This document shows, in pieces, positions 30,310 through 40,705 of a DNA stretch of 64,000 nt. The DNA lies in contig CAUYUJ010003969.1 in the NCBI GenBank assembly GCA_963575745.1, positions 118,529 through 182,528 of the forward strand. The letters run 5' to 3'. Under the pieces are notes generated by a model, which was not told where the DNA came from, did not search any database, and worked only from the letters and a program-made list of their open reading frames with translations. Positions within the stretch are counted from its first letter, which is position 1. Each line of letters opens with the position of its first letter. The position numbers were made by a program, and so were the translations under genes. Source of the stretch: Prorocentrum cordatum. Taxonomy: Eukaryota; Sar; Dinophyceae; Prorocentrales; Prorocentraceae.

Positions 30310-30720
30310 CCCGAGGAGGAGGAGGAGGAGGAGGAGGAGGAGGAGGAGGAGGAGGAGGAGAGGAGGAAGAGGAGAAGGAGGTGGATGAGGTCGAAGGTCG
30401 TGGGTCCAGAAGTGCACGGTGCACAACGCACGAAGGCGGGCCGAGGAGTGGAGGAGGAGAAGGAGGAGGATGAGGAGGAGGAGTTAGATGGGGGAGGTGG
30501 AGGAGATGGAGGAGGAGATGGAGGAGGAGGAGGAGGAGCAGGAGGAGCAGGAGGAGGAGGAGGAGGAGGAGAGGAGGAGGAGGCGAGGAGGAGGGCAGGA
30601 GGAGGAGGAGGAGGAGGAGGAGGATGAGGAGGAGGAGGAGGATGAGGAGGAGGAGGAGGAGGAGGAGGAGGGAAGGAGGAGGAGGAGGAGGAGGAGAGGA
30701 GAGAGGAGGAGGAGGAGGAC
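30310..30720. repeat. (GGA)n arrays
   Basis: A first pure run at 30315-30362, then a longer imperfect array with GAT and GCA variants. Confidence 0.95.
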
Positions 30721-30887
30721 GGGTCGCCTGAGCCCTTCGGAGAAGCCCTCCACCGCAGCGGCGTCGCCGCGGCGGACCTCCCTGGGGCCGGCGGGGCCGC
30801 CGTCGGGGCCCGGCTGCCTCTGCCCGCGCGGCCGCGGCCGCGGCGGCGGCGCGCGTCGCGGCCGCAGGCGTCGGAGGCGGAACGGAA

Positions 30888-31073
30888 CCCAGACCCCCTC
30901 GAGTAATGAAAAAATCATGACGGAAGGTTTTCCTGCATTTTCGGCCTCCGGGGGCCCTCACTGGGACTCGGGAGCGTCAAAAAACGACTCAGGATGCAAA
31001 GCCGGTCATGGGGAAAGGGTCGGGACCTCTGGGGGTCGACGTAATGAACAAATCATTACGTCGGGGGTCTGGG
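30888..31073 (-). mobile_element. Family A copy, complete, reverse
   Basis: CCCAGACCCCCTCGAGTAAT to TCATTACGTCGGGGGTCTGGG, 186 bp, flanked by AA on both sides. This is the best full-length reverse copy. Confidence 0.9.
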
Positions 31074-31262
31074 AAGGGGGGGATAGGGACAGGGGGGGGG
31101 TACGAAATCTGCGGCATGCAGCCGGTGTCGGCCCCGCCGCCAGGCCCATTCCTCGATGCATGGGCGCCTCCCGGCGGCCGGGAGGCGCCGGGAAAAGCAG
31201 TCACGAGGGCTGATTCTCAAACTCTCCCTTTTACTATCCCCCCCGTTTCGCCCAGCCCGACA
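31074..31262. mobile_element. MITE-like element M, copy 2
   Basis: 'gggggggatagggacagggg', 'tacgaaatctgcggcatgca', 'cgatgcatgggcgcc' and the right end 'actatccccccc' as in copy 1. Directly abuts the A copy. Confidence 0.7.
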
Positions 31263-31328
31263 GGCGTCGGAGGCGGAGATGTTTCGTCGATGGGGGCCAT
31301 TGCCAGACATGCTCGGGTCGTTGGATAA

Positions 31329-31474
31329 GTCGGGCATCTCCCTCTAAAGGAGGAATATTCCAGATCAGTAAGTAATAAATAGTGTTTGGGTGCTTTTTCC
31401 GTGACCTTTCTTGATCATGTTTCAATGATGTCTGGATGTTCTTCCAGCATCCGCCTGTAGGAGGGCAGGCCCGA
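31329..31474. mobile_element. MITE-like element D, copy 3
   Basis: GTCGGGCATCTCCCTCTAAA on the left; 'cctgtaggagggcaggcccga' on the right as the inverse. Confidence 0.7.
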
Positions 31475-31478
31475 GGTC

Positions 31479-31631
31479 TGGGTCACGATATTGTCCTCAC
31501 GTCGACCCTGGGACAAGCTTCTCAGCCTGAGTCGTTTTTTGATGGCCCCGAGGCCCGGTACAAGGGCCCCCGGAGTTCGAAATTTTCGGACAGAGGCCCT
31601 CCGCCATGACCCCTGTTCACGACCCGAGGGG
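31479..31631 (+). mobile_element. Family A copy
   Basis: 'gtcacgatattgtcctcacg', 'gtcgaccctgggacaag', 'cctgagtcgttttttgatgg', 'gcccccggagttcga' and 'cccgaggggagctggg'. 31640-31870 beyond it holds GC-rich sequence, including a protein-like stretch SWREVSRLPSVLDFVDLSPS without clear splice ends. Confidence 0.7.
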
Positions 31632-31883
31632 AGCTGGGCATATGGCACCTGTAAATGGGACGCGGCGCGCGCGCTCGCGTCGTGGCGGGAGGTCTCCCGG
31701 CTGCCCTCGGTGCTCGACTTCGTGGACCTGAGCCCCTCGTCGGCGTGGCCGGTGGGGGCGCCCGCGACAGCGGCCGAAGGCGAGGCCGAGGGGCGGCGGG
31801 GGGCGCGGGGGGGGGGGGGGGCGGCTCGGGGGCAGGGTCGGGCTCCTCGGGGGCAACGTTCGCCCGGGCACCACAGCTCGGGC

Positions 31884-32044
31884 CGGACGAACCGGGGGGG
31901 GGATAGGGAAAGGGGGGTTGCGAAATCTGCGGCATGCAGCTGGTTTCGGCCCCGCCGCCGGGCCCATTCCCCGATACATAGCCGCCTCTGGCGCCGGGAG
32001 GCGCCGGGGAAATCAGCTATACACGTGAGCTGATGCTCAAAACC
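31884..32044. mobile_element. MITE-like element M, copy 3, cut by the gap
   Basis: 'ggggggggatagggaaaggg', 'gcgaaatctgcggcatgcag' and 'ccgatacatagccgcc'. The right end is lost in the N run. Confidence 0.7.
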
Positions 32045-32144
32045 NNNNNNNNNNNNNNNNNNNNNNNNNNNNNNNNNNNNNNNNNNNNNNNNNNNNNNNN
32101 NNNNNNNNNNNNNNNNNNNNNNNNNNNNNNNNNNNNNNNNNNNN
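32045..32144. other. Assembly gap (100 N)
   Basis: Exactly 100 unspecified bases, the usual placeholder for a gap of unknown size. Confidence 1.
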
Positions 32145-32154
32145 CCGTCCTCGG

Positions 32155-32188
<34 letters not shown>

Positions 32189-32235
32189 CTCGTCGTCGTC
32201 GTCCTCGTCCTCGTCGTCGTCGTCGTCGTCCGCCG
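32145..32235. repeat. (TCG/TCC)n array at gap edge
   Basis: cctcgtcctcgtcctcg passes into cgtcgtcgt. The gap probably lies within this array or an adjoining one. Confidence 0.85.
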
Positions 32236-32459
32236 TCGTGGCCCCCAAGAGGGGGCAGGCCCCCGGCGGCGCAGGGGCCCCGGGCGCTCCCCCCGCAGCG
32301 CCCCCCCCCCCCCGCCACCACGCGCGGCCCCTTTGCGGGGGCACCTGCGCGCCCGCGCGCCTGCGGGCGGAGCCACCGAGATGCCTTCGGTACAGTTGCA
32401 GTCCGCCCGCGCCCGCGGCAAGCGGCGGCGGCCAGCCACGGCTGTGGGCTGTGTGGGGG

Positions 32460-32710
32460 GGGGGAGCCTCGAGACGGGGGTCAATGCAAACGGAGGTCAG
32501 CCAGGGCACCGGATCCCGCAGGATCCTGCGAAGACCCCCTCTGGCTGACCCGGGTTAGCGAGCCGCTCGTGGCCGCGAGGCGGCCGCGCGTATTGGCTGA
32601 CCCGGGTTTGCGAAGACCTGCGCTGCAGTTTTTGTTCCTGCATTGCAGTTGTTGGTTTCCTCCTGACCCGGGTCTGGATTGACCCGGGTCAGCAGATCCC
32701 CGATGGGGGG
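32460..32710. repeat. Repeat family N, copy 1 (tgacccgggt units)
   Basis: 'gctgacccgggtt' and 'tgacccgggtc' recur several times with gcaggatcctgc palindromes. The same combination is at 35780-36000, and both end in 'agatccccgat'. Confidence 0.65.
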
Positions 32711-32776
32711 GGGTCGGGTGTTGTCAGAAGGGCCCTCGGCCCGAGGTTCAAGCAGAGGCGACGCGTCGTGGCTCGC

Positions 32777-32985
32777 CTATAGGCGCACCCAAGAGAGTTC
32801 TGAGAGCCGCTTGTGGTCTGCACGAGGTGTTCTCGGAACGTTTCTGGCTGGGGCCGTCTTGTTTCAACACGCTTGGTTTATGGTCTGGGAACCTCCTTTC
32901 TGTTCTTAGAACATGTTTGGGCTCCAAGAACATCTCGTGGTAGGCCTAGTTTTAGGAATGCCAGGGCGGTCGGCCCCGGCTCAAG
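32777..32985. mobile_element. Dispersed element G, copy 2
   Basis: Block order identical to 5021-5203, including 'ttctggctggg', 'gaacatgtttgggctc' and 'ggtcggcccc.gctcaa'. Confidence 0.6.
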
Positions 32986-33169
32986 AGGTGCCCCCAGGGG
33001 CCTCCAGAGTCCAGAGCACCCCATCACGAGGCCCAGGGGGCTCCAGGCGACCCCAAGCGGAGCGAGAAGCCGGGGGCACCCTGGGCCAGGGGCACCCCTA
33101 TAGCAACCTCCGATAAAGGGGGGGCGGGCGCGTGCCCTCTGCGGCAGGTTCGGGCTCTGCTGGGCGTGG

Positions 33170-33310
33170 TCCCGGGCCGAGGTGCTCCCGGGCTCTCAGC
33201 ACAGGAACAGGCGCCCATACCGCTACCCTCCCCTCGTTTCCCCCCTCCTCGGGGGACGGGGAGGAGGAGGAGGATTTCTTGACATCCACCGCCAGTGAAC
33301 GCACGGAGTA
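33170..33310 (+). repeat. Dispersed repeat J, copy 1
   Basis: 'gtgctcccgggctctcagca', 'ataccgctaccctcccctcg' and 'accgccagtgaacgcac' match 39250-39480, and partly 49070-49215. Confidence 0.55.
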
Positions 33311-33436
33311 GCCCAGGCCACTCTCCTGTACCGAGGGAGCTTGGGGCCCCGCCAGAAAATTACAGAGGACCTCGCAGCAAGAGAGGCTCTCGAACCTCCA
33401 CTGCGTGACACGAGCAAGCACAGAATAGCAAAAGCA

Positions 33437-33652
33437 TCAAATGACAGACCAGGGGCCACGCTCAACGGTAACCTCTGTTCTTTTCGGATGTTCCCCTTTG
33501 CAAATGGAAGACCAGGCGCTTTGGGCTCCATTGGACTGCGGAACACCATGACACTTCCCAGACGGATTCCGAGGGTGGCCTTGGCTGTTGTATGCGTTAC
33601 ATCTCGTGCACACGAACAGCAACGCATTATCAGAGCAAGCGAGCGCTAACAA
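33437..33652 (-). pseudogene. Non-LTR retrotransposon C-terminal Cys/His-rich tail
   Basis: Minus-strand frame reading LLFVCTRCNAYNSQGHPR, KCHGVPQSNGA and ICKGEHPKRTEV. The CxxC ... CxG ... KGxHP arrangement resembles the C-terminal tail I associate with dinoflagellate non-LTR retrotransposon proteins. It continues the reading of 33687-34478 in another frame, so the two are probably one protein broken by a frameshift near 33650-33690. No poly-A or clear 3' end was seen. Confidence 0.45.
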
Positions 33653-33686
33653 TGGTGCTTCCGAAGGACAATGGCCTTCGGGTCAA

Positions 33687-34478
33687 TCAGAGGAGGCTTG
33701 GTACGGGCGCCGGGAGGCGGGGCTCCAGACGGTTCGGATCCAACGACTCTGAAGCCTTGACGCCTTTGGACACCCTTAAACCAGTTTCACACTGCCAGAA
33801 CTTTGAAACGCGCACCCAGCTGTGGGCTGGACCAGTTATTTTGGGCTGAGTGGGTTTAGCCGACCTCTCCAACGCAACCCCTTTCAGGTTCAGTCGGGGC
33901 CAAGAGGGCATCACATCACAAGAAAGATTGGCAACCGCTTTGGATACCTTCAGCACGCGGTCAAGCCATTGCGTCTCCTCGAGGTTGGGCTGAGATTGTC
34001 TAGACAGCGTGCTCTTGGCGACAACGTCAGCCAAATCATTCCTTTCCTTGAGGAATCGTTCGCGCGTACTTAAATCTGGCGAGTCGGCAACGTGTGCTCT
34101 AACCTTAAAAACGCCGTCGACCACCTTGCGGTGAGTGGTAAGCAAAAAGCCCGCATAAGGGCTCTTGTAGCACAACGCTCCGACTAAAGGTTCATTCGCT
34201 TGAGCAATTCTTGCAGTCGGAATAGATGGAAGAACCTCGAAGGGCGTGCATTGCGGTTCGAAACTAGTCTTCTCAGGGTAACCCCTCCAACGAACCTCAA
34301 CACCATGGTCATCAGTATCACCGCGGGCAGGGCGGGGTAGCACGTCGCCAGGGTGTCGAAACAATCCCCTGGTGTAGAGGAGGAATTCTCCCTCCTTGGC
34401 TTCAGAAGGATCAGGGGTAGGGAACGTATCAAACCCGCCTTTGAGCCTGGACAGAGACTCTTCACGCTCGGTCTGCAC
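33687..34478 (-). pseudogene. Non-LTR retrotransposon polyprotein fragment (RNase H end)
   Basis: A 263-codon minus-strand frame with strongly protein-like composition. Near residues 125-150 it has FKVRAHVADSPD followed by LKERNDLADVVAK. The K-x-x-A-H and N-x-x-AD motifs mark the C-terminal part of a retroelement RNase H domain; the Asp of LAD would be the last catalytic Asp. Further on, SWVRVSKFWQCETGLRVS fits the region before the Cys/His tail. The reverse transcriptase and endonuclease are absent: upstream sequence is replaced by element I (34505). This is a 5'-truncated, frameshifted, non-autonomous relic. Confidence 0.6.
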
Positions 34479-34504
34479 CGCCGTGCATCGCCAAAGCCTG
34501 TCGC

Positions 34505-34715
34505 AAATCGTGGGAGCCTGGTATACCCTCTCGATTCCGTCTTTAGCCTCGATCAGCGTCTGGGAGTCGATGAGATGTGCCGATCTAGCGTCGGTTAGCG
34601 TCGATTTAGCGTTGTAAATTGTCGGCTAGCGTCGATTAGCGTCGATTCGATTAGCGTCGATTCGCACGAGCCGACAAGATGGGTATGGGAGGCTCCCATG
34701 AGTTGCCACCGAACC
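34505..34715. mobile_element. Dispersed element I, copy 1
   Basis: 'caaatcgtgggagcctggta', repeats of 'gcgtcgatt(a)' and 'gagccgacaagatggg...ctcccatgagttgc' match 37032-37244. The termini carry short inverted repeats (atcatgggagc / gctcccatgag). Confidence 0.7.
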
Positions 34716-34994
34716 TTCTCCTTCGCTTACCAGGAAGAACAGGATGGGCGGGTGGACCCGCACACCCATCCTCACGCCCTCACCAGCCTCCACTGAGCCT
34801 CCAGTCCCCCCTTTCCTTCGGCGCGCGAGCTGCGCGAGGCTTCGGTGATGTCGTGGACCGCTTTTCCGTTTCGACCCCGCTTTGCAGCAGAGGCAGCACG
34901 CAGGGGAAACTGTAGCACAACGAGCACCAGGAAGCACTGCCTGTATCTCGAGCCCCGGGGAAAAAGCGCCGCGGCCACCGGGGCAGACGGCGCC

Positions 34995-35105
34995 TCGGGC
35001 GCAGTGGCCTCGCCGTGGGTGCCGCCGCGGTGCCGGCGCCGTCTGCTTGGGCGCGGGGCCTCCGAGTCTGCCGTGGTTTTGCCGCGGGTGCCGGCGCTCG
35101 TCCGG
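34995..35105 (+). repeat. Dispersed repeat S, copy 2
   Basis: 'gccgccgcggtgccggcgcc' and 'gtctgcttgggcgcggggcc' as at 5930-6070. Confidence 0.45.
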
Positions 35106-35164
35106 AGCAAACGCCGCGGCGACGGGTCCCTGGAGGGCTTCTCCGGAGGGCTCAGGCGACCCTC

Positions 35165-35290
35165 CTTCTCCTCCTCCTCCTCCTCCTCCTCTTCTCCTCC
35201 TCCCCCTCCTTTCCTCCTCCCCCTCCTCCTCCTCCTCCTCCTCCTCCTCCTCCTCCTCCTCTTCTCCTCCTCCTCCTCCTCCTCCTTCTC
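35165..35290. repeat. (TCC)n array
   Basis: CTC/TCC triplets with TTC and CCC breaks. 35290-35530 after it is GC-rich without gene evidence. Confidence 0.95.
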
Positions 35291-35532
35291 GGGTCGCCCA
35301 CTTGCGGCCCCGGGGGGGAGCCGTGCACAGGTCCCCCCGTTCATGCACGCACGGCGGCCCTCCCCCCGCTCGCGCCGCCCTGGGCCCACCAGAGTGCCTC
35401 TGCGTCTCGCCGCGGCCGCACTCACCTCGGGCCCCTCTGCCAGGGCGCGCCTCTCCGGAGGGGTCCCGGTCGCTCGCGGCCCGCGGCGGCGCGTTGCGCC
35501 CCCCACCGGGCGAGCGAAGAGGCCCGTGACCC

Positions 35533-35777
35533 CCTCGAGCAATGACAAAGTCATGGCGGGTTTTCTTTCGCCATGTTCGGCCCCTCGAGCAATGACCCCC
35601 TCGAGCAATGACAAAATCATGGCGTTTTTTTTCGCCATTCTCGGCCCCTGGGGGCCCTGGCCAGGCCTCGGGGCCGTCAGAAGACGAGTCAGGATGACGA
35701 GCCGGTCCTGGGGAATGGATCGAGATTTCTGGGAGTCGACGTAGTGAAGCAATCATGACGACGTCGGGGTCTGGGGA
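35533..35777 (-). mobile_element. Family A copy with duplicated end
   Basis: The terminal segment 'ccccctcgagcaatgacaaa.tcatggcg' is present twice (35533 and 35592) before one full A body ending 'gacgtcggggtctggg'. Suggests a partial tandem duplication or a second copy truncated by insertion. Confidence 0.75.
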
Positions 35778-35779
35778 CG

Positions 35780-36000
35780 GGGTCGATGCACACGGGGGTC
35801 AGCCATAGCGCCCGATCTTGCAGAATCCTGCAGGGCCAGGGTCGCATTGACCCGGGCTTGGGTGCAGGATCCTGCAGGATCTTGCAGGATCCTTCGCGTT
35901 GACCCGGGTTCGGGCGCAGGATCTTGCAGGATTCTGCAAGGCTTGACTGACCCGGGTCCAGATTGAACCGGGTCATAAGATCCCCGATTGCATTGCATCT
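35780..36000. repeat. Repeat family N, copy 2
   Basis: Alternating 'tgacccgggt' and 'caggatcctgcaggatc' motifs, ending 'aagatccccgat'. Confidence 0.65.
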
Positions 36001-36029
36001 TGAGCAAACATTGGTGCCTTCTCTTGTGC

Positions 36030-36165
36030 CTGGCGCGCCCTCGATTAGGGCTCGACGCGGAATGGGCGTGGATTCGATGCGGATTCGGCACGGGTTCGAC
36101 ACGGATCCGATGAGGCCGACATGGATTCGACACGGATTCGACGCAGATAGGGCCGCGATGGGACA
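36030..36165. repeat. Minisatellite 'cggattcgacacggattcga'
   Basis: Imperfect 10-12 bp units of gattcgacacg. A short family A end fragment follows at 36262-36345. Confidence 0.75.
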
Positions 36166-36479
36166 GTTAAGGTCCCCCGAGGGTGCAACACAACCATCCT
36201 CGCGTCGTGGGTCAATATCGCGCCGTTCGTGGGAACCTCGGACGGCGACGCTGGAATCGGCTTTCCCAGACCCCCTCGCGCGGCGAGGAAGAATCACGAC
36301 GGAAAGTTTTATGACTATGTTTGGCCTCCGGGGGCCTCGACGGGACAGACGAGGGCCCCTGAGGATACAGCAGAAGGGAGAGCGCCTGGGCGTCGGGCCA
36401 CGAGCTCGCGGGTGCAGCGCGCGGGCGGGTCGTGGCCGGGCAAGGCCAGAGGTCAAAGGAGGAATAGAGGTCAGAGGTC

Positions 36480-36615
36480 AAAGGAGGAGGGAGTGAGAGG
36501 AGGAGGGGGAGGAGTGCGGAGGAGGAGGGGGAGGAGAAGAGGAGGAGGAGGAGGAGGAGGAGGAGATGGAGGCGGAGGAGGAGGAGGAGGAGGAGGAGGA
36601 GGAGAAGGAGGAAGG
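36480..36615. repeat. (GGA)n array
   Basis: GGA triplets with ggcgga and gatgga variants. Confidence 0.9.
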
Positions 36616-36712
36616 AGGCTTCCTCAGCCAATTTCTATGCGTACCCACCCTTCCCTCGTTTTCGTTTTGTCGGGGGCCTTCTGGGAGGCCCTCGTCCCTA
36701 CCGCATAGTAAG

Positions 36713-36900
36713 GATGAACGACTTCTTGGGTTACCCCTGCATCTTTTCCCTGCGACCCATCCTTGGTCGCTTTCGCTGGCCGCGCCCCGCTCGCAAAGTG
36801 TCGACATGGCCTTCCAAGGCCCGGAGGAGCAACTTTCGAAGGTTGCCCTTGCATCCTTCCCCTCTGCCCCATGCTCGGCCACTTTCGGAAGCGGTATCCG
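36713..36900 (+). repeat. Dispersed repeat K, two tandem units
   Basis: 'cttgggttacccctgcatc...cccatccttggtcgctttcg' is followed by a second unit 'cgaaggttgcccttgcatcc...ccccatgctcggccactttcg'. Matches 21074-21200. Confidence 0.65.
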
Positions 36901-37031
36901 AACCGTCTGGCCTCGCCAGAAGAAGGCTGGTGCACTCGCCAGCGAGCAGCGGGAGATCAAGGGCCGCGGCTTTGCCGGTGGTCTCCCTGACGGATGGTGG
37001 TGTGTGGGTGCGTTGGTTCTGTGGGTTGTTG

Positions 37032-37244
37032 TCCGGTGGCAAATCATGGGAGCCTGGTGTACCCTCTTAGTTCCGTCTCTAGCGTCGATTAGCGTCTGGA
37101 AGTTGATGATATAACGTCTAGTAGCCTCGATCTAGCATCGATTCGCGTCGATTTGACGTCGATTAGTGTCGGTCTAGCGTCGACTTAAGTCGATCCGCAA
37201 GAGCCGACAAGATGGCATGGGATGCTCCCATGAGTTGCACCGAA
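37032..37244. mobile_element. Dispersed element I, copy 2, with flanking direct repeats
   Basis: Same structure as 34505-34715. A 17-bp sequence, ggttctgtgggttgttg, lies just left (37015-37031) and recurs with one change just right (37245-37261), as expected for a target-site duplication. Confidence 0.75.
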
Positions 37245-37261
37245 GGTTCTGTGGCTTGTTG

Positions 37262-37650
37262 GCACTCTCTGCTCTTCCAGTGTGCGTCACCTGTCTTGTT
37301 CTGCCCTGCCGCCGCCCGCGTGCGGTCTCCCAGGGGCTCGCAGTGTGTCCGCGTGGCTTCGTGAGAGGACTCATCCATTCGAGCGCAGTCCTCCATCGGT
37401 TTTGCACCGTTGACTGGTTTCTTCAGTGCGTTTGAGAACTTGTGCGTGCATTTCCAAGTGAGGCCTCCAAGCTGGAAAGGCTGCCAGAACTGTGCACGCT
37501 ATCACCCTAGGTGGTAAGTTTGCTTAGCGTGCGCCCCGCCTCTGCTTACGTTACCCGTTGATTGCTGTCACCAGCGCGTCGGAGGAAAAGCGTGTGCGTG
37601 GCGAGGGAGGATGCGCGTGTGGAGGGATGCACAGGCCGATGTGTGAATAC
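37262..37650. other. No gene recognised
   Basis: Moderate-GC unique sequence with no shared repeat and no convincing frame. Confidence 0.25.
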
Positions 37651-37654
37651 ATGC

Positions 37655-37745
37655 ATACATATATACATATGTATGTATATATATATATATATATACATAT
37701 GTATATATATATACATATGTGTATATATATATATATGTATAGATG
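37655..37745. repeat. (TA)n/(CATA)n microsatellite
   Basis: TATATA with catatgta breaks, similar to 23398-23500. Confidence 0.95.
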
Positions 37746-37859
37746 GGCTGACGGATGCAGTGGGTGATCTGTGCATTGTGACCCAGTGGTCGTTCGTTCG
37801 TCTCGGCATGATGATGTTGCGGAGGAAGAAAGAAATGGGAAGGGGAGAGTGCGGGGTAC

Positions 37860-37970
37860 AAGGAGGAGGAGGTGGAGGAGGAGGAGGAGGAGGAGGAGGA
37901 GGAGGGCGGAGAAGGAGGAGGAGGGCGGAGGAGGAGGAGGAGGAGGAGGAGGAGGAGAGAGGAGGAGGAG
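37860..37970. repeat. (GGA)n array
   Basis: GGA triplets with ggcgga variants. 37980-38270 after it is GC-rich, no gene seen. Confidence 0.9.
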
Positions 37971-38269
37971 GGGGAGGAAGACAACGAGGACGAGGACGAT
38001 GAGGGCGATATGGGGAAAGCCTGGCCTCGCGTCTTCGGCCTGGGGGTTGGAAAGGCCGCCGCCCGCGGCGGCCTGTCGTGGCCCCGGCCCCCCCGACGTG
38101 ACGTCCGAGCGCTACATGGCGCCGGGACTCCTGCCGACTGCTTCGGCCGCGCCCCGGCCGGCGTCCCCGAGGGGGGCGCGGCCGCGGCCGCCGAGAGAGA
38201 GCCGCCCCCCCCCGCGGGAGGCCCGAAAAGGCCAGCAGCCCCCCGCAGAAAGCTCCGAGCCTCGGTCGG

Positions 38270-38525
38270 CGACGGCGGCGGCGGCGCCGACGCCGCCGCC
38301 GCCGACCGCGCGGCGCCGCCGCCGGCGCCAGCGTCGACGCCGATGCCGAGGCCGACCGCGCGGCGCCGGCGCCGGCGCCGACGACGACGATGTTGTTAGC
38401 GGTGCTATAATGACGATGACGCCGCTGGCGGCGCCGACGACGACGGCGCCGCCAGCGGCGCCGACGACGACGACGGCGCCGCCGCCGGCGCCGACGACGA
38501 CGGCAGCGCCGACGGCGGCGCCGTC
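38270..38525. repeat. GC-rich minisatellite 'ggcgccgacgac'
   Basis: Repeats of gcgccgacgacgacggc and cggcgccgccg. The Ala/Pro/Thr frame is a shadow. Confidence 0.8.
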
Positions 38526-38530
38526 ATCAG

Positions 38531-38656
38531 CACGTCGCCCGAGGAGTGCGGCGGAGGCCGAGGCGCTGCGCCAGGAGCTGGCGGCCGAGCGCGCGGGGCG
38601 GGGCGCGGCCCCGGCGGAGGCGGAGGCCGCGGCGGCGGCCGAGGCGGCGGCTGGCC
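38531..38656 (+). CDS. Candidate coiled-coil exon, weak
   Basis: After 'gtcatcag' the frame reads SAAEAEALRQELAAERAGRG and then Ala/Glu-rich sequence. EAEALRQELAAER is a good heptad-like match to the other exon candidates, but the end is not defined and the GC-rich repeat upstream makes chance likely. Confidence 0.25.
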
Positions 38657-38703
38657 ACAGCTGTTCGGGGGGTGGGGTGTTGTCAGAAGTGCCCCTGGCC
38701 CAT

Positions 38704-38892
38704 CCCAGGCCCCCTCGAGCAACGAAAAAAAATATGACGGGAGGTCTTTCCTGATTTTCGGCCTCGGGGGCCCTTCACCGGGCCTCGGGAGCGTCAGAAA
38801 ACGACTCAGGATGCAAAGCCGGTCATGGGGAATGGGTCGGGACCTCTTGGGGTCAACGTAACGCAAAAGTCATTACGTCGGGGGTCTGGGAA
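38704..38892 (-). mobile_element. Family A copy, complete, reverse
   Basis: CCCAGGCCCCCTCGAGCAAC to ATTACGTCGGGGGTCTGGG. Confidence 0.85.
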
Positions 38893-38904
38893 GGTTCGGG
38901 GAAC

Positions 38905-39085
38905 GAACAATAACAGAAGCATAATAACTCGGAGGCCCGCGCGGATTTCTGGGATCGGCGCTGGGGCCCCCTGGCGGCGCCTCCGGCGCTGCCCTTGGCG
39001 CGCGCTCCGCGCGCCAGGGAGGGGGGTCGATCGCGGATCCAAGAAATCCTCGCGGACCTGTGAGTTTTGTGTAGTCTTTCGTTCC
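38905..39085. mobile_element. MITE-like element F, copy 2
   Basis: 'cgcgcggatttctgggatcg', the core 'ggcggcgcctccggcgc' and 'gatccaagaaatcctcgcgg' form the inverted arms. Confidence 0.75.
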
Positions 39086-39249
39086 CTTTCACGGTGCCCC
39101 CAGGAATTCTAAGGAGGCTCCCACGGCCTCCAGCGCACCCAGGGGCTGCCAAATGGAGCGAAAAGCTGGGGGCACCTTAAGCCAGGGACACTTCTAGCAA
39201 CCCCCGAGGGGGGGGGGGGGGCGCGCGACCCTGTGGCATGTTCGGCTTC

Positions 39250-39480
39250 TGCTGGGTGTGGTCCCGGGCCGAAGTGCTCCCAGCTCTCATAAGAGGACAA
39301 GGTACCTATACCACTACCCTCCCCTCGTTTTCTTTTTTTCGGGAGAGGAGGAGGAGGAAGAGGAGGAGGAGGAGAACCTCGTCGCTACCGCTTGATTCGT
39401 TTAGAAACTGTGGTCAGAACGCACCCAGGGAGAGGTCGGTGGAGCAGCGGTAGTCATTGGTACCTGTTGGTTTCCCCAAG
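39250..39480 (+). repeat. Dispersed repeat J, copy 2
   Basis: 'gtgctcccagctctcataag', 'taccactaccctcccctcg', 'gcacccagggagaggtc' and 'tggtacctgttggtttcccc'. The last part repeats at 39616 and 49196. 39480-40040 after it is unique sequence without supported gene. Confidence 0.6.
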
Positions 39481-40045
39481 CTTCTCGCCGGAGGGCGGAA
39501 TGGAAATACTAGCCATGGTGTCAAGTACATCCTCTCCGAGACTCATGTGAAATCAAATCCCTGTCGACAGGATCAAGGCAATGCCCGAATCCATGATGAA
39601 TCGGCAAAATGCTGTATCGGTACCCTCTGGTTTCCCCAAGCTCCTCGCGGGAGGGAAGAAGAACACCATTGGGAACGCCGACGCTGGGAGCTCGTCGGCG
39701 TGTCCCTGCCTCGCCTGTGTCCGCAGGCCAGGTGCTCCTTCCGCAGTGGCGCGCTGATGGGTCCGCGCCCGTCGGCCGCGAGCGCATATCGAAATCCTTC
39801 AACACCTACGCGTGCGCTTTTCCCCGATTCGTGACGCAATCATAGGCCATTTAACAATCTTAACAATGTCGACCAAAAAACGGGGATCTCGTGCGCGCGT
39901 GTCGAAATATTCGAACGTCCTCGGGCGCGTGCTTGGGGGCGGGGCACGATCCCTGTCAAATAATTCGATGCAAGCCACCTGGTTCCGCAGGCCGTGCGCG
40001 CATGTTGAAGTCCTTCCGACGCCTTCATCACAATCGCGTGGGCAC

Positions 40046-40104
<59 letters not shown>

Positions 40105-40187
40105 GCATCATCAGCATCATCAGCATCAGCATCAGCATCAGCATCATCATCGTCATCGTCATCGCCATCGTCATCACCATCATCGTC

Positions 40188-40236
<49 letters not shown>

Positions 40237-40255
40237 CCATCATCACCATCATCAC
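40046..40255. repeat. (ATC)n microsatellite with AGC, GTC and GCC breaks
   Basis: CATCATCAT with the familiar 'cagcatcagcatcagcat' block. Confidence 0.95.
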
Positions 40256-40327
40256 TAGCGTGATCACATCGGCGTCGTCATTGGCCTTGCCGTCGTCATC
40301 GTCGTCGTCACCAGTATCGGTATTATC

Positions 40328-40705
40328 ATGATCGTGCCTGCAGTTGCCGACGTCGCCATGATGCCGCGCCCGCCCGAGTCACCGATCCACGCGAAAGTGC
40401 CCGCGCGTCAGCGCGCCGGTCGCCTGCGGGGACGGTCCCTGCGGTCAGCGCCAGCATGTATTGGGAAGTCCCCTGCGGTCAGCGCCACCGCGGTTGCGTC
40501 GGTCGCGCCAGACCAGCTGGCCGCTCTCCGCGCGAGTCTGCGCGCGCTAGTGCGGCCGCAGCGGGGCGCCAACCCGCGCCTAGCAAACATCGCGATCGCC
40601 TCCGCATGGGTTTCGCCAGCTAAGTTGCGGGTGGGTGGGTGGGATGATTGCGAGAGGAATGGAGTTGACAACTTCCAGTTCGGCCAGGTGAATTGCACCA
40701 CGTAG
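40328..40705 (+). other. Open frame of uncertain status
   Basis: 125 codons. Part of it, PDQLAALRASLRALVRPQR, is helix-like. The sequence 'ccctgcggtcagcgcca' is duplicated at 40437 and 40470. No family recognised; chance is likely. Confidence 0.15.
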
